Source: Opitutaceae bacterium TAV5
GTDB lineage: Bacteria; Verrucomicrobiota; Verrucomicrobiia; Opitutales; Opitutaceae
Direction: 5' to 3'
DNA: 64,000 bases
Assembly: GCA_000242935.3 (NCBI GenBank)
Contig: CP007053.1
Span: 4,325,001-4,389,000, forward strand
Of the stretch, positions 44,010 to 52,924 are shown one piece after another. The notes beneath the pieces were generated by a model. It did not search any database. It saw only the letters and a list, made by a program, of their open reading frames with translations, and had not been told where the DNA came from. Position numbers and translations under genes: made by a program. The first letter of the stretch is position 1. Every line of letters begins with the position of its first letter.

Positions 44010-44837
44010 ATGATTAACCCTCCCATGAATTCTCCCGCGCTTCTCCGTCCCGAGCCCGTCCACGCCGTGCCCGATACCGGTCCGTACCACCGGGGTGGCT
44101 GGCCCGTCGCGTTTCTGTCCCTTCTGGCGACGCTCATGGCGATCGCCGGCGCCTCGCTTGTCGGGCGCCATCATCCCGCTTTTGCCTGGATCCCGGTGCT
44201 CGTTTTCGGGCTGCCCGCCTTCCGGGGCTGGTGGTGTGTATGGAAGGCCTGGCGCGACCGGAGTCCGTTGCCCCGCTCGCATTCGGTTCTCGCCGGCACG
44301 CTCGGCTTCGACCTGAAGTGCACCGGTTGCGGTGTCGCTGCCACGGCGTTTTTCCTTCACGACAAGGTGCCGGCCGGCGGTGTCACGCGGCTGCTGATCT
44401 TTTTTGAGAACTACACGTCGCGCCAGCGCCTCGTGCAGGTGCGCATCCTGCGTCATCCGGGTCTCGGCCTGGCCGAAAAAACAAAACTCCGGCTGCATCT
44501 CTCCGCCGGACAGGCCGCGGTTTACGAACTGCCGCTGCAGGTCGCTCCCGATCTCGCATCGGGCCACCACCTGTTGCCGGTGATCATCCAGGTGAGCCGC
44601 CCCAACGGCCGCGGAGCCCGCCTGCCCGGATCGCGCCGGCTTCTGGGCAACCTCCGCCGTTTCCGTTACGCGGCCCCGTTCGAGGTGACGCCGTTGCCGG
44701 CCACTCCGGAGCGGGTCGCCGGCGCGGCTTCCGGCCCGCTTCCGCCGCCGGCCTTTCTCACGCTCGCCTCGGTGGATGAGCCGTATCCGCGGCTGGAGGT
44801 TTTGCAAAAAATCATCGCCGACGCCGGAGAGAGGTGA
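44010..44837 (+). CDS. Membrane-anchored protein of unknown function
   Basis: This 275-residue protein has two hydrophobic helices near the N-terminus (about 30-48 and 55-75). A soluble domain of about 180 residues follows with a beta-sandwich look: 'VTRLLIFFENYTSRQRLVQVRIL', 'LRLHLSAGQAAVYELPLQVAPDL', 'HHLLPVIIQVSRPNGRG'. No family recognised. ATG at 44010, or 44025 (MNSPALL), which has cleaner spacing. Last gene before the guanidine cluster. Confidence 0.7.
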   Translation: MINPPMNSPALLRPEPVHAVPDTGPYHRGGWPVAFLSLLATLMAIAGASLVGRHHPAFAWIPVLVFGLPAFRGWWCVWKAWRDRSPLPRSHSVLAGTLGFDLKCTGCGVAATAFFLHDKVPAGGVTRLLIFFENYTSRQRLVQVRILRHPGLGLAEKTKLRLHLSAGQAAVYELPLQVAPDLASGHHLLPVIIQVSRPNGRGARLPGSRRLLGNLRRFRYAAPFEVTPLPATPERVAGAASGPLPPPAFLTLASVDEPYPRLEVLQKIIADAGER

Positions 44838-45077
44838 GGAGGCTCCCGTGATCGGGGAAAACTGCTACATCATGACGGCGGCGCCCGCAGCTTCGCCCGC
44901 CTCGTCCAGGGCGGTGCCGCCCGCATGGCGGGAGTGGCCGTCTGACGGCTTTGCTCCCGGCGGCCTGCGAACTCACGTTCGCAGCTAGCAGCTACGGGAA
45001 ATGGACGTTGCCGGAAATGAAGGCTGCTCCGCCGGTCCGCAGCGTTCTCCTGTCATATTTTTGGCATCGCCCACAGA

Positions 45078-45092
45078 TGGCATACGGCATGC
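45078..45092 (+). promoter_or_regulatory. Candidate sigma-54 promoter before the ABC-transporter genes
   Basis: TGGCATACGGCATGC has GG and GC exactly ten bases apart and resembles the consensus TGGCAC-N5-TTGC (two differences). It would place the transcript start near 45104, 46 bp before the ATG at 45150. Sigma-54 control is common for nitrogen-scavenging genes. Confidence 0.45.
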
Positions 45093-45106
45093 TCAGGAAA
45101 AGGTGC

Positions 45107-45134
45107 GTAACACAAAACGTAAAAATCGTAACAC
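45107..45134 (+). promoter_or_regulatory. Paired GTAACAC boxes, 21 bp apart (copy 1)
   Basis: GTAACAC at 45107-45113 and again at 45128-45134, the second as ATCGTAACACT. The same arrangement with the same 21-bp period occurs at 51375-51402 ahead of the DUF1989 genes. It ends 15 bp before the start codon. Confidence 0.6.
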
Positions 45135-45149
45135 TAAATCACGTCATCT

Positions 45150-46163
45150 ATGCGCCTGCCACGTACGTTTCGTTTCCTTGTCTGCACCGTATCCGCGCTT
45201 CTCTGCGCGGCTTCTGCCTTTGCCGCCGCTCCCCTGAAAATTGCCTACTCCGACTGGCCGGGCTGGACCGCCCTCGCCATCGCGGAGCAAAAGGGCTGGT
45301 TCCGGGAGGCCGGCGTTGATGTCGACCTTCTCTGGTTTGAATATGGTCCGTCGATGGAGGCGTTCACGGCCGGCAAGGTCGATGCCGTCACCATGACCAA
45401 CGGCGATGCGCTCGTCACCGGCGCGGGCGGCGCCAGGAACGTGGCCATCCTCGTCACCGATTATTCCAACGGCAACGACATGATCGTCGCCCGCCCGGGC
45501 ATCAATTCGCTCAAGGAGCTCAAGGGCAGGAAAGTCGGCATCGAGGTCGGGTTTGTCGTGCACCTGCTCCTTCTCAACGGGCTGAAAAAGAACGGCCTTT
45601 CCGAGTCCGATGTCGAACTCGTGCCCACGCCCACCAACCAGACTCCGCAGGTGCTCGCTTCCGGCCAGGTGGATGCGATCGGCGCCTGGCAACCCAACTC
45701 CGGCGAGGCGCTCAAAGCCGTGCCGGGTTCGAAAGCCGTGTATACCAGCGCCGACGAACCGGGCCTGATTTACGACATGATTGCGGTGACGCCGCAGAGC
45801 CTCGCCCGGCGTCGTGCCGACTGGGTCAAGGTGGTACGGGTGTGGGACAAGGTGGTGGCTTACCTCGCCGATCCCGCGACGCGGGAAGACGGCATCCGGA
45901 TCATGGCGGCCCGCGCCGGCATCGATCCGAAGGAGTACGCGAAGTTTCTCCCCGGCACCCGCCTGCTCACGCTGGCCGAGAGCAGCAAGTTTTTCAGCGC
46001 GAAGACCGACAGTTTCGACTCCCTCGTCGGCTCCTCGAAGATCGCTGACGAGTTCAATGTGAAAAACGACGTCTACAAGGAATCGCAGGACGTCGCCGCC
46101 TACCTCGATCCCTCGCTGACCCTCGAGGCGCTGGCTGCCCCGCCTGCGGCGGGCGGGAAGTAA
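45150..46163 (+). CDS. NitT/TauT-type ABC substrate-binding protein
   Basis: This 337-residue periplasmic binding protein has signal peptide at about 1-26 (...LCAASAFA). The mature part begins 'PLKIAYSDWPGWTALAIAEQKGWFREAGVDVDLLWFEYG', the NitT/TauT (SsuA-like) fold. Members of this type that sit in 'urea carboxylase' clusters import guanidine, urea or related small nitrogen compounds; the ligand here is inferred as guanidine from the downstream genes. First gene of the cluster, with a possible sigma-54 promoter upstream. Its stop codon is contiguous with an inverted repeat (46163-46312). Confidence 0.85.
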   Translation: MRLPRTFRFLVCTVSALLCAASAFAAAPLKIAYSDWPGWTALAIAEQKGWFREAGVDVDLLWFEYGPSMEAFTAGKVDAVTMTNGDALVTGAGGARNVAILVTDYSNGNDMIVARPGINSLKELKGRKVGIEVGFVVHLLLLNGLKKNGLSESDVELVPTPTNQTPQVLASGQVDAIGAWQPNSGEALKAVPGSKAVYTSADEPGLIYDMIAVTPQSLARRRADWVKVVRVWDKVVAYLADPATREDGIRIMAARAGIDPKEYAKFLPGTRLLTLAESSKFFSAKTDSFDSLVGSSKIADEFNVKNDVYKESQDVAAYLDPSLTLEALAAPPAAGGK

Positions 46164-46312
46164 TTGGCAGTTGGAAATTTGAAATTTGAAGTTGGAAATT
46201 TGAAGTTGGTCGCCGGCAGAGTCGCATGACCGGCCGTCTGTAACCAATTAAAAACTACAAACTGCCGACTATAAAATTCAAACTACAAACGACAAACTTC
46301 AAATTTCGAGCA
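46163..46312. repeat. Inverted repeat (TTGGAAATTTGAAG family) between binding protein and permease
   Basis: The left arm starts at the stop codon (taattggcagttggaaatttg words). The right arm (about 46230-46312) carries aattcaaactac / cgacaaacttcaaatttc words and ends 3 bp before the permease ATG. Confidence 0.85.
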
Positions 46313-46315
46313 CGC

Positions 46316-47389
46316 ATGTCCCGTCCACACTGGTTTTCCATTCGCAAGGAGCTGACGCCGCGCCGGCGCTGCCTCCTCGGCATCCTCGCCTTCGTGCTGC
46401 CGCTCGCGGTCTGGAGCGCCGTCAGTTATGTGCCCTGGATCTGGCATCCGATGGTCAAGGTCACGGATGCGGGTGACGTCGCCTGGCTGCGGGTCGGGAC
46501 GCTGATCGAACGGAAACAATTTGCCGAGGCCGCCGCGGCCACGACGCTCGCGGGCGAGCGCGCTCCAAAGGGTTATCGGGCCAATCCGATCTATCTGCCT
46601 GCTCCGCATGCGGTAGGGCGGGCGCTCTACACGGCCTTCACGACAAAACCGGTCCTTCGCGGCGATCTCTGGCTGCACGAAAGCCTCGGGATGAGTCTGC
46701 GCACGATCTTCTGGGGTTTTGTGATCTCCTCCGCCGCCGGCGTGCCGCTCGGCATCCTCTGCGGAGCCTTCGCTTCGGTGTCGCGGACGGCCGAGCCGTT
46801 CGTCGACTTTGTCCGTTACATGCCGGCGCCCGCCTTCGGCGCGCTGATGGTGGCGATCTTCGGCATCCATCTCGAACCGAAGATCGCCATCATCGTCATC
46901 GGCACGTTTTTCCAGCAGGTGCTCGTCGTCGCCAACACCGTCCGGAAAGTGGACTGCGGCCTGCTGGAGGCGGCGCAGACGCTCGGCGCGAAACGCCGTC
47001 ACCTCGTGCTCCGCGTGCTCGTGCCCGCCAGCCTGCCCGATCTCTACAACGACCTCCGCATCCTGCTCGGCTGGGCGTGGACGTACCTGATCGTGGCCGA
47101 GGTCATCGGCGTGAGTTCCGGCATCACTTTCTTCATCAACCAGCAAGCGAAGTACCGGAATTTCGACAACGTGTATGCGGCCATCGTCATCATCGGCATC
47201 ATTGGCCTGGCGACGGATCAGGTGCTGGCCTTCATCGGCACGCGTCTTTTTGCCTGGAAAAACCCTCGCCGCAGCCGGCTGCGTGCGCTCGTCATCGGTT
47301 TCCTCAAGGCCGACGGCGTGCTCGTCAAAAAATTCAATCGCAATGCGGGTAGACCGGCCAGGGCGGCCGGAGCGGTCGGCGGTTTGTAG
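46316..47389 (+). CDS. NitT/TauT-type ABC permease
   Basis: This 357-residue inner-membrane permease has a first hydrophobic helix at about 22-45, then an extra region of about 65 residues (50-120) before the permease core. The core has '[28 protein letters not shown]' and the EAA loop '[35 protein letters not shown]', followed by '[15 protein letters not shown]', diagnostic of the TauC/SsuC family. It works with the binding protein upstream and the ATPase downstream. Probably about six transmembrane helices. Confidence 0.9.
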   Translation: MSRPHWFSIRKELTPRRRCLLGILAFVLPLAVWSAVSYVPWIWHPMVKVTDAGDVAWLRVGTLIERKQFAEAAAATTLAGERAPKGYRANPIYLPAPHAVGRALYTAFTTKPVLRGDLWLHESLGMSLRTIFWGFVISSAAGVPLGILCGAFASVSRTAEPFVDFVRYMPAPAFGALMVAIFGIHLEPKIAIIVIGTFFQQVLVVANTVRKVDCGLLEAAQTLGAKRRHLVLRVLVPASLPDLYNDLRILLGWAWTYLIVAEVIGVSSGITFFINQQAKYRNFDNVYAAIVIIGIIGLATDQVLAFIGTRLFAWKNPRRSRLRALVIGFLKADGVLVKKFNRNAGRPARAAGAVGGL

Positions 47390-47474
47390 TCGAAAACCGG
47401 CGACAACCCGTCCGTCCGGCGCAACCAACTGCCCGCTGTCAACGACCAACTCCCAATCGCCAACTGCCATCTTG
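47389..47474. repeat. Repeat arm of the TTGG family between permease and ATPase genes
   Basis: From the permease stop, a short left part (gtttgtagtcgaaaaccggcgac) is followed by the words aaccaactgcccgctgtc, gaccaactcccaatcgcc and aactgccatc. It ends 1 bp before the ATPase ATG. Arms are less symmetric than in other copies. Confidence 0.6.
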
Positions 47475-47475
47475 C

Positions 47476-48366
47476 ATGACCCTTCCCGATTACCGCATCC
47501 AGACCCCCGCCGTCGCCGCCCGCTTCGCAAAGATCCGCGAACGGCCCGTGGTGCTCAGGGTCGAGAACCTCGGCCGCGAGTTTCCCGGCGACAAGGGACC
47601 GGTCGTGGCGCTGCGCGATGTCTCGTTCGAGGTGCATCGCCGCGAATTTGTCTGCGTGATCGGACCGTCCGGCTGCGGCAAGTCGACCCTGATCCGGATG
47701 ATCGCCGGACTCGACGAACAGACTTCCGGCCGGTTGCTCGTGGATGATCGCGAAGTGTGCGGCCCTGGTCCGGATCGCGGCATGGTCTTCCAGAGCTACA
47801 CACTCTTCCCGTGGCTGACGGTGCAGAGGAATGTGATGTTCGGTCTGGAAATGAAGGGAGCTGCCTCCCAGGAAGCGGAGGCCGAGGCGCGCCAGTGGAT
47901 CGATCTCGTCGGCCTTACGAAGTTTGCCCACTCGTACCCGGCGCAGCTTTCCGGAGGCATGAAGCAGCGTACGGCCATCGCCCGCGCGCTCGCCGCCAAC
48001 CCGCGCATCCTGCTCATGGACGAACCGTTCGGCGCGCTCGACGCCCAGACGCGGGCGCAGATGCAGGCCCACCTGCTCGAAATCTGGCGCAATGTCGACG
48101 TGACGATCCTTTTTATCACTCACGATCTCGACGAAGCGATCTTCCTCGCCGACCGCATTCTCGTGCTCAAGGCCAACCCCGGCGAGGTGCAGGAAGTGAT
48201 CGAGGTGTCCGTGCCGCGCCCGCGCCGGCTCGACCAGCTCAATTCTCCCGAGTTCCTCGCCACCCGGCGCCGGCTCGACGAACTCATCCATCCGAAATCC
48301 GCCCTTCACGAACAGGAACATCTGCCCATCGTCCGGCTCACGCAGGTGGGAGACGACGTGGAGTAA
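47476..48366 (+). CDS. NitT/TauT-type ABC transporter ATP-binding protein
   Basis: This 296-residue ATPase has Walker [10 protein letters not shown] at 63-71, Q-loop '[13 protein letters not shown]', signature '[16 protein letters not shown]', Walker B '[16 protein letters not shown]', and switch His in '[15 protein letters not shown]'. This is the SsuB/TauB type that pairs with the preceding permease. Its N-terminal 25 residues are a non-conserved leader. Part of the guanidine-uptake unit. Confidence 0.94.
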   Translation: MTLPDYRIQTPAVAARFAKIRERPVVLRVENLGREFPGDKGPVVALRDVSFEVHRREFVCVIGPSGCGKSTLIRMIAGLDEQTSGRLLVDDREVCGPGPDRGMVFQSYTLFPWLTVQRNVMFGLEMKGAASQEAEAEARQWIDLVGLTKFAHSYPAQLSGGMKQRTAIARALAANPRILLMDEPFGALDAQTRAQMQAHLLEIWRNVDVTILFITHDLDEAIFLADRILVLKANPGEVQEVIEVSVPRPRRLDQLNSPEFLATRRRLDELIHPKSALHEQEHLPIVRLTQVGDDVE

Positions 48367-48370
48367 ACGG

Positions 48371-48500
48371 AAAGGAAGTTTGAAGTGGGTAGTTGGAAAT
48401 TGGCGACGAGCCGACGGCTGCTGCCTGTCCCTTTGCCTCCGCTCGTCGCGCTTTCCGCAAGACACCCACTTCAAACTGCCAACTTCAAACTTCAAATTTC
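48371..48500. repeat. Inverted repeat (TTGGAAATTTGAAG family) between ATPase and creatininase-family genes
   Basis: The left arm begins 5 bp after the stop (ggaaaggaagtttgaagtgggtagttggaaattgg). The right arm (about 48459-48500) reads acccacttcaaactgccaacttcaaacttcaaatttc, the near-complement, and ends 8 bp before the ATG. Confidence 0.9.
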
Positions 48501-48508
48501 ATCGCACC

Positions 48509-49318
48509 ATGCCCGCCCGTTCTCCATCCTCGCCCGTCTTCTGGTCCGCGCTCACATGGCCGGAAATCGCCGCACTGCCTGCCGCCGGCATGGATGCGGT
48601 TTTGTTGCCATGCGGAGCCACCGAGCAGCACGGCCCGCATCTCGGCACCGGCATGGATACGGCGTTGGCTTCCGATGTCTGCGCGGAGGTTTCGGCGGCG
48701 ACCGGCGTGCCGGTCCTGCCGGCGCTCGCCTTCGGCTGCTCGTTGGGTCACTCGCAACGCTGGCCCGGCACGCTGGCACTGCAACCGCAGACGCTCATCG
48801 CGCTGGTGACCGACCTCGGCGACTGGCTCTTCGCGGCCGGCTTCCGGCGTCTCTTTCTCGTCAACAGCCACGTGACGAATGCCGCGCCCTTGCGCTGCGC
48901 GCTGGAAATCCTGCGCAGCCGGCACGACGGGTTCATGGTGGCGGTGCTCGATACCGCCGAGGTCAGCCCGCGGGTGCGTGCCGCCTTTTTTGCCGACGCG
49001 CAGGACTGGCATGCCAACCAGGCCGAGACCGCGCTGATGATGGCGCGTGCGCCGCATTTCGTTCGCTCCGACCTTTGCCGGACCTCTGACGATCCCGACC
49101 GCACCGCCGGCCTCGTCTTCGCGCATCCGGTCAACCGCACGAGCGCCAACGGCGTGACCGGCTGTCCGAGCCGGGCAACCGTCGCCCAGGGGAAAAAACT
49201 CTTTCGCCAGATCGTCACCGACCTTTCCCGCCTCGTCCGCCGCGGCCTCCGCGAGCGCCCGCCTTTCGACACGCCCTGGAGCCAGGCTCAATCCCGAAAA
49301 CAGAACGTATCCAAATAA
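48509..49318 (+). CDS. Creatininase-family amidohydrolase
   Basis: This 269-residue protein has '[26 protein letters not shown]', the metal-binding and active-site region of the creatinine amidohydrolase family (Glu, His, Asp ligands), followed by '[16 protein letters not shown]' and '[17 protein letters not shown]', and '[13 protein letters not shown]' with a further conserved Glu. Members open cyclic amides such as creatinine. In this cluster the substrate may be a guanidino compound that yields guanidine or its precursors, but this is inference. ATG 48509 follows the repeat arm; no clear Shine-Dalgarno. Confidence 0.85.
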   Translation: MPARSPSSPVFWSALTWPEIAALPAAGMDAVLLPCGATEQHGPHLGTGMDTALASDVCAEVSAATGVPVLPALAFGCSLGHSQRWPGTLALQPQTLIALVTDLGDWLFAAGFRRLFLVNSHVTNAAPLRCALEILRSRHDGFMVAVLDTAEVSPRVRAAFFADAQDWHANQAETALMMARAPHFVRSDLCRTSDDPDRTAGLVFAHPVNRTSANGVTGCPSRATVAQGKKLFRQIVTDLSRLVRRGLRERPPFDTPWSQAQSRKQNVSK

Positions 49319-49383
49319 AACTACAAACTACAAATTACCAACTGCCAACTACCAACTTCAAATTTCAACCTTCCAACTCCCAT
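49316..49383. repeat. Repeat arm of the TTGG family between creatininase-family and glutamine synthetase genes
   Basis: A chain of aactacaaactacaaattacc, aactgccaactaccaac and ttcaaatttcaaccttcc words runs from the stop to 1 bp before the next ATG. Only the right-hand type of arm is evident, so this may be half of a copy. Confidence 0.65.
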
Positions 49384-49384
49384 C

Positions 49385-50746
49385 ATGAAATCAGACCAGG
49401 AAATTCTCGCCCTCCAGACCGAACTCGGAGCCAAGGGTGTCAGGTATTGCGTAGGCGCCTACGTGGACATTCACGGCGTGCCCAAGGGCAAGTTCGTGCC
49501 GCTGGATCATTTTTTGCATTTTGCCCACGGCTCGGAGCTTTATACCGGCTACGCGCTCGACGGCCTCGGCCAGTCGCCCAACGACGACGAGATCGCCTCA
49601 CTGCCCGATCTCGACCGAGGCATCGTCCTGCCGTGGCGACCGGAGGTCGCCTGGTTTCCGGCGGACAACACGTTTCATGGCGCGCCCTACGAGATCAACA
49701 CGCGCGTCGCCCTGAAAAAGGTGCTCGCCGACGCCGCCTCGCTCGGCTTCGGGTTCAACCTCGGGATCGAGTGCGAGACCTATATCGTGAAGCTCGACGA
49801 ACGCGGCGGCCTGACCATTCCCGATGCCGACGACCAGCTCGCCAAGGCCTGTTACGACGTGCGCCACTTCATGAATCGTTTCACGTGGCTGGACAAGGTT
49901 TCCGGCGCCATCAACCGGCTCGGCTGGGATCTTTATTCGCTCGATCACGAGGACGCGCCCTCGCAATTCGAGTTCGATTTCAAATACGCCGACGCGCTCA
50001 CCATGTGCGACCGTTACGTGTTTTTCCGGATGATGGCCAAGCACTACGCTGCCGAGGAAGGGTTGCTCGCCACGTTCATGCCGAAGCCGTTTCCCGACAA
50101 GACCGGCAACGGCGCGCATTTCAACATGTCGCTCGCCGATCTGGAGACCGGGAAAAACGCGTTCGCCTGCGCACCGTCCGACGATCCGCGCGGACTCGGA
50201 CTCACGCCGCTGGCCTATCATTTTATCGCCGGCATCCTGCGCCACGGCCCGGCGATCTGCGCGGCGATGGCGCCGACGGTCAACAGCTACAAGCGCCTCG
50301 TGCGGCGCGGTCTCATGAGCTACTATTCGTGGGCGCCGGTCTTCAACAGCTTCGGCACCAACAACCGCACCAATTCCGTGCGCGTGCCGATGGGCGGCGG
50401 CCGCTGCGAAAGCCGCAACGCCGACTCCTCGTGCAACCCGTACCTCGCCGCCGCGCTCGCGCTCGCCGCCGGCCTCGAGGGCATTCGTGAAAAACTCGAC
50501 CCCGGCCAGCCGCAGGAGGACAACCTGTACGAACTTTCCTCCGCCGAACTGGCGGCCCGCGGCATCCGCCCTCTCCCGCAGACCCTGCACGAGGCCGTGG
50601 AAGCCTTTGCGGCCGATCCGTTCACGGCGCATGTCCTCGGCCAGGGGCTGCGCGACGAATTTGTCCGCTACAAGAACGAGGAATGGCGCCAGTACCACCA
50701 GCAGGTCAGCCAGTGGGAAATCGATCGTTACGCGAGGATGTTTTGA
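49385..50746 (+). CDS. glnT: Type III glutamine synthetase (GlnT-like)
   Basis: This 453-residue enzyme makes glutamine from glutamate, ammonia and ATP. Glutamine synthetase marks: '[18 protein letters not shown]' in the N-terminal beta-grasp domain, '[13 protein letters not shown]' and '[14 protein letters not shown]' with metal and ammonia-site residues, '[13 protein letters not shown]', and '[39 protein letters not shown]' at the ATP-binding end. The order matches GlnT-type enzymes linked to degradation of nitrogen compounds. Its place between uptake and carboxylase genes suggests it captures ammonia released in guanidine breakdown. Confidence 0.9.
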   Translation: MKSDQEILALQTELGAKGVRYCVGAYVDIHGVPKGKFVPLDHFLHFAHGSELYTGYALDGLGQSPNDDEIASLPDLDRGIVLPWRPEVAWFPADNTFHGAPYEINTRVALKKVLADAASLGFGFNLGIECETYIVKLDERGGLTIPDADDQLAKACYDVRHFMNRFTWLDKVSGAINRLGWDLYSLDHEDAPSQFEFDFKYADALTMCDRYVFFRMMAKHYAAEEGLLATFMPKPFPDKTGNGAHFNMSLADLETGKNAFACAPSDDPRGLGLTPLAYHFIAGILRHGPAICAAMAPTVNSYKRLVRRGLMSYYSWAPVFNSFGTNNRTNSVRVPMGGGRCESRNADSSCNPYLAAALALAAGLEGIREKLDPGQPQEDNLYELSSAELAARGIRPLPQTLHEAVEAFAADPFTAHVLGQGLRDEFVRYKNEEWRQYHQQVSQWEIDRYARMF

Positions 50747-50754
50747 CGCGACGG

Positions 50755-50856
50755 GGAAGTTGGCATTTTGAAGTTGGAAGTTTGTCTCCGGCCGCGCGTC
50801 CGGTTTTCTGTTACCGACTTCGAAACTCCGGCTTCCACTTCCACTCCACCACTTCA
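50755..50856. repeat. Degenerate inverted repeat (TTGG family) between glnT-like and nikR-like genes
   Basis: Left: gaagttggcattttgaagttggaagtttg; right (about 50808-50850): accgacttcgaaactccggcttccacttcc. Pairing is partial. It fills the gap almost completely. Confidence 0.65.
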
Positions 50857-50859
50857 CCG

Positions 50860-51291
50860 ATGTCCAGATCCGACAAGATTGTCCGCTTCAGCGTTTCACT
50901 TCCTGAAAGTCTCCTCACCGAGCTCGACACGATGGTGCAGCGACGGGGTTACCAGAGCCGTTCGCAGGCGGTGGCCGCATTGACACGCGAGGGTCTGGTG
51001 GAATTTGCCAGCCAGCTCGGCACCGAATCGGTCGCCGGCACGATCAGCCTGGTTTACGATCACACCCAGAAAGGTCTCCAGTCGCAGATCGCCGCGATCC
51101 AGCACAAGTATTACCTGATGATCGTCTCCAGCATGCACGTGCACCTCGAGCACCACAATTACCTCGAAGTGCTGCTCGTCCAGGGGCGGGCGCAGGATCT
51201 CCAGAAACTCACTGACGAACTGGTGACCTGCCGCGGGGTGAAAAACGGCAAACTCAACCTCACTGCCACCACCATCCCCCCCTTGCTGTAA
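50860..51291 (+). CDS. NikR-like ribbon-helix-helix regulator lacking the cysteine nickel ligand
   Basis: This 143-residue protein has an N-terminal ribbon-helix-helix (about 5-48: 'KIVRFSVSLPESLLTELDTMVQRRGYQSRSQAV') and a C-terminal ACT-like domain (about 60-140). Aligning with NikR, the ligands His-76, His-87 and His-89 of the E. coli protein correspond to His-82, His-93 and His-95 with identical spacing. The fourth ligand, Cys-95, is replaced by Tyr-101 ('HHNYLEVLL'). Square-planar nickel binding as in classical NikR is therefore unlikely; it may sense another metal or a different ligand. Placed inside the guanidine cluster, it is a candidate for its regulator. Confidence 0.85.
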   Translation: MSRSDKIVRFSVSLPESLLTELDTMVQRRGYQSRSQAVAALTREGLVEFASQLGTESVAGTISLVYDHTQKGLQSQIAAIQHKYYLMIVSSMHVHLEHHNYLEVLLVQGRAQDLQKLTDELVTCRGVKNGKLNLTATTIPPLL

Positions 51292-51358
51292 GGAAGCAGC
51301 GGCCAAAAACAGCCACCCCGCAAAAAAAATGCGCAAAAACCGTCCGATCGCTCACGCC

Positions 51359-51373
51359 TGGCATTCATCGTGC
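51359..51373 (+). promoter_or_regulatory. Candidate sigma-54 promoter before the DUF1989 genes
   Basis: TGGCATTCATCGTGC has GG and GC exactly ten bases apart, and shares TGGCAT with the candidate at 45078. It would start transcription near 51385, 26 bp before the ATG at 51411. Confidence 0.4.
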
Positions 51374-51374
51374 A

Positions 51375-51402
51375 GTAACACGATTCGAATAAATCGTAAC
51401 AC
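51375..51402 (+). promoter_or_regulatory. Paired GTAACAC boxes, 21 bp apart (copy 2)
   Basis: GTAACAC at 51375-51381 and 51396-51402, the second as ATCGTAACACT. The period is identical to the copy at 45107-45134, as is the ATC preceding the second box. The intervening 11 bases differ at several positions, so the boxes and spacing, not the whole stretch, are conserved. Confidence 0.6.
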
Positions 51403-51410
51403 TGAACGCC

Positions 51411-52214
51411 ATGCCTCTGCTCACACCGCCTGCTCCGTCGGGCACCTCGTTCGACACACCGCGTCCGGCCGGCCCCGCGCCAGCTCCGCTTGCCGAAATC
51501 CCGTCCGACCGCCTGCTGCTGGAGGAAACCCTTCCCGGCGGGGCCGCCTGGTCCTGGACGGTGAAGCGGCACACCACGCTGCGCCTGACCGCGCTCGAAG
51601 CCGGCGCCAATGTCTCGTTTCTCTGTTTCAACCGTCACGACCTGATCGACCGTTACAACATGGCGGATACGCTCAAGGGCCAGCACACGGCGAAGCTCAC
51701 CACCGGCTACATTCTGGTGTCCGACATGGGCCGCGTGATGATGTCGATCACCGGAGACACGGTCGGGTGGCATGACGCGATCGGCGGCCATGACAACGCC
51801 GCTCTCGTCCGGAAAAAATGGGGTGAGAAAAATTACCAGACCGCTCGCAATCGCTGGCACCAGAACAGCCGCGATCATTTCCTGATCGAGCTTGGCAAGC
51901 ACGGGCTCAATCGCCGCGACCTCATCGCCAACGTCAATTTTTTCAGCAAGGTGACGGTCGATGACGAAGGTCGCATGCACTTCGTGCCGGGCAATGCGAG
52001 CGAAGGCGACTTCATCGACCTGCGCGCCGAGATGGACCTGCTCGTCATCCTGACGACCTGTCACCATCCGATGGATACCGCTCCGGAGTATGGTCCGAAG
52101 CGGGTGAAGCTTCAGCTCTGGCGTTCCGATCCCCCGGCGGCCGACGACTGGTGCCGGAAGTACCGGCCCGAAAACGAGCGGGCGTTTTACAACACGGAAG
52201 TTCTCTACCTCTGA
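51411..52214 (+). CDS. cgdA: DUF1989 protein, carboxyguanidine deiminase subunit (urea-carboxylase-associated 1)
   Basis: This 267-residue protein matches the first of the two DUF1989 ('urea amidolyase-associated') proteins: '[37 protein letters not shown]', '[16 protein letters not shown]', '[14 protein letters not shown]' and '[19 protein letters not shown]'. The two DUF1989 proteins encoded beside such carboxylases have been shown in other bacteria to form a heteromeric carboxyguanidine deiminase (CgdAB), which releases ammonia to give allophanate. It follows its own candidate sigma-54 promoter and the second pair of GTAACAC boxes. Assignment of A and B by order is tentative. Confidence 0.85.
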   Translation: MPLLTPPAPSGTSFDTPRPAGPAPAPLAEIPSDRLLLEETLPGGAAWSWTVKRHTTLRLTALEAGANVSFLCFNRHDLIDRYNMADTLKGQHTAKLTTGYILVSDMGRVMMSITGDTVGWHDAIGGHDNAALVRKKWGEKNYQTARNRWHQNSRDHFLIELGKHGLNRRDLIANVNFFSKVTVDDEGRMHFVPGNASEGDFIDLRAEMDLLVILTTCHHPMDTAPEYGPKRVKLQLWRSDPPAADDWCRKYRPENERAFYNTEVLYL

Positions 52215-52240
52215 ATCATCGCCATCCGTTTCCATTTCCA

Positions 52241-52924
52241 ATGAGCACACTCAACTACACCGAAAGCCGGCTTTCCCCCGAAGACGCCATCTATCGCCAC
52301 AAGATCCCGGCTGGCGATTTCTGGATAAACGAGATCCGGGCGGGGCAGACGTTTCGCATCGTCGATCTCGAGGGAAACCAGGCGGTCGACACGATTTTTT
52401 ACCGGGCCGACGATTTTACCGAACGCTACAGCGCGCAGGATACGATCCGCGAGCAGGGATCGATCTATCTGACCACCGGCACGCGGCTGATGTCCGGCGA
52501 GGGCCGCGTGATGCTCACGATCACCGCCGACACCTGCGGACGGCACGACACGCTCGGCGGCGCCTGCGCCTGCGAGAGTAACACGGTCCGTTACGGACAT
52601 CGCACGAAATACATGCACGCCTGCCGGCAGAATTTCCTCCTCGGCCTCGCCTCCTGGCCCGGCGCCGCGTATGACCTCAACAAGCGCGACATTCCGGCCA
52701 ACATCAACTTCTTCATGAACGTCCCCGTGACGCCGGACGGCGGCCTTCAGTTCGAGGATGGTGTCTCCGCGGGCGGCAAGTACGTCGAGATGCGGGCCGA
52801 AATGGATGTTGTCTGTCTCATCTCCAACTGCCCCCAGCTCAACAACCCCTGCAACGGCTGGAATCCTACGCCTGTCGAGGTGGTTATATGGGAGGCCGAT
52901 ACCGGAGAGGCGACAGGCGAGTAG
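52241..52924 (+). CDS. cgdB: DUF1989 protein, carboxyguanidine deiminase subunit (urea-carboxylase-associated 2)
   Basis: This 227-residue protein is similar in layout to its neighbour: '[41 protein letters not shown]', '[28 protein letters not shown]' and '[18 protein letters not shown]', ending '[32 protein letters not shown]'. The conserved Cys and His residues probably bind zinc or another metal. ATG 52241 has a weak ribosome site. Its stop TAG (52922-52924) overlaps the first base of a mobile-element end, so the gene is intact but bounded by an insertion. Confidence 0.87.
   Translation: MSTLNYTESRLSPEDAIYRHKIPAGDFWINEIRAGQTFRIVDLEGNQAVDTIFYRADDFTERYSAQDTIREQGSIYLTTGTRLMSGEGRVMLTITADTCGRHDTLGGACACESNTVRYGHRTKYMHACRQNFLLGLASWPGAAYDLNKRDIPANINFFMNVPVTPDGGLQFEDGVSAGGKYVEMRAEMDVVCLISNCPQLNNPCNGWNPTPVEVVIWEADTGEATGE

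Larger units (their letters stand above)
44838..45149. other. Leader region of the guanidine cluster
   Basis: No gene is supported. The 5' half contains short GC-rich dyads. The 3' half holds a candidate sigma-54 promoter and the paired GTAACAC boxes (separate entries). I looked for the guanidine-I (ykkC) riboswitch signature, which would be expected here, and did not recognise it. Confidence 0.5.

Noticed and set aside
44838-45149. Guanidine-I (ykkC) riboswitch ahead of the ABC-transporter genes
   Set aside because: Expected from context, but I do not see the conserved CTAGGGTTCCG-like and GGTCCGAGAG-like parts; a covariance-model search would be decisive.
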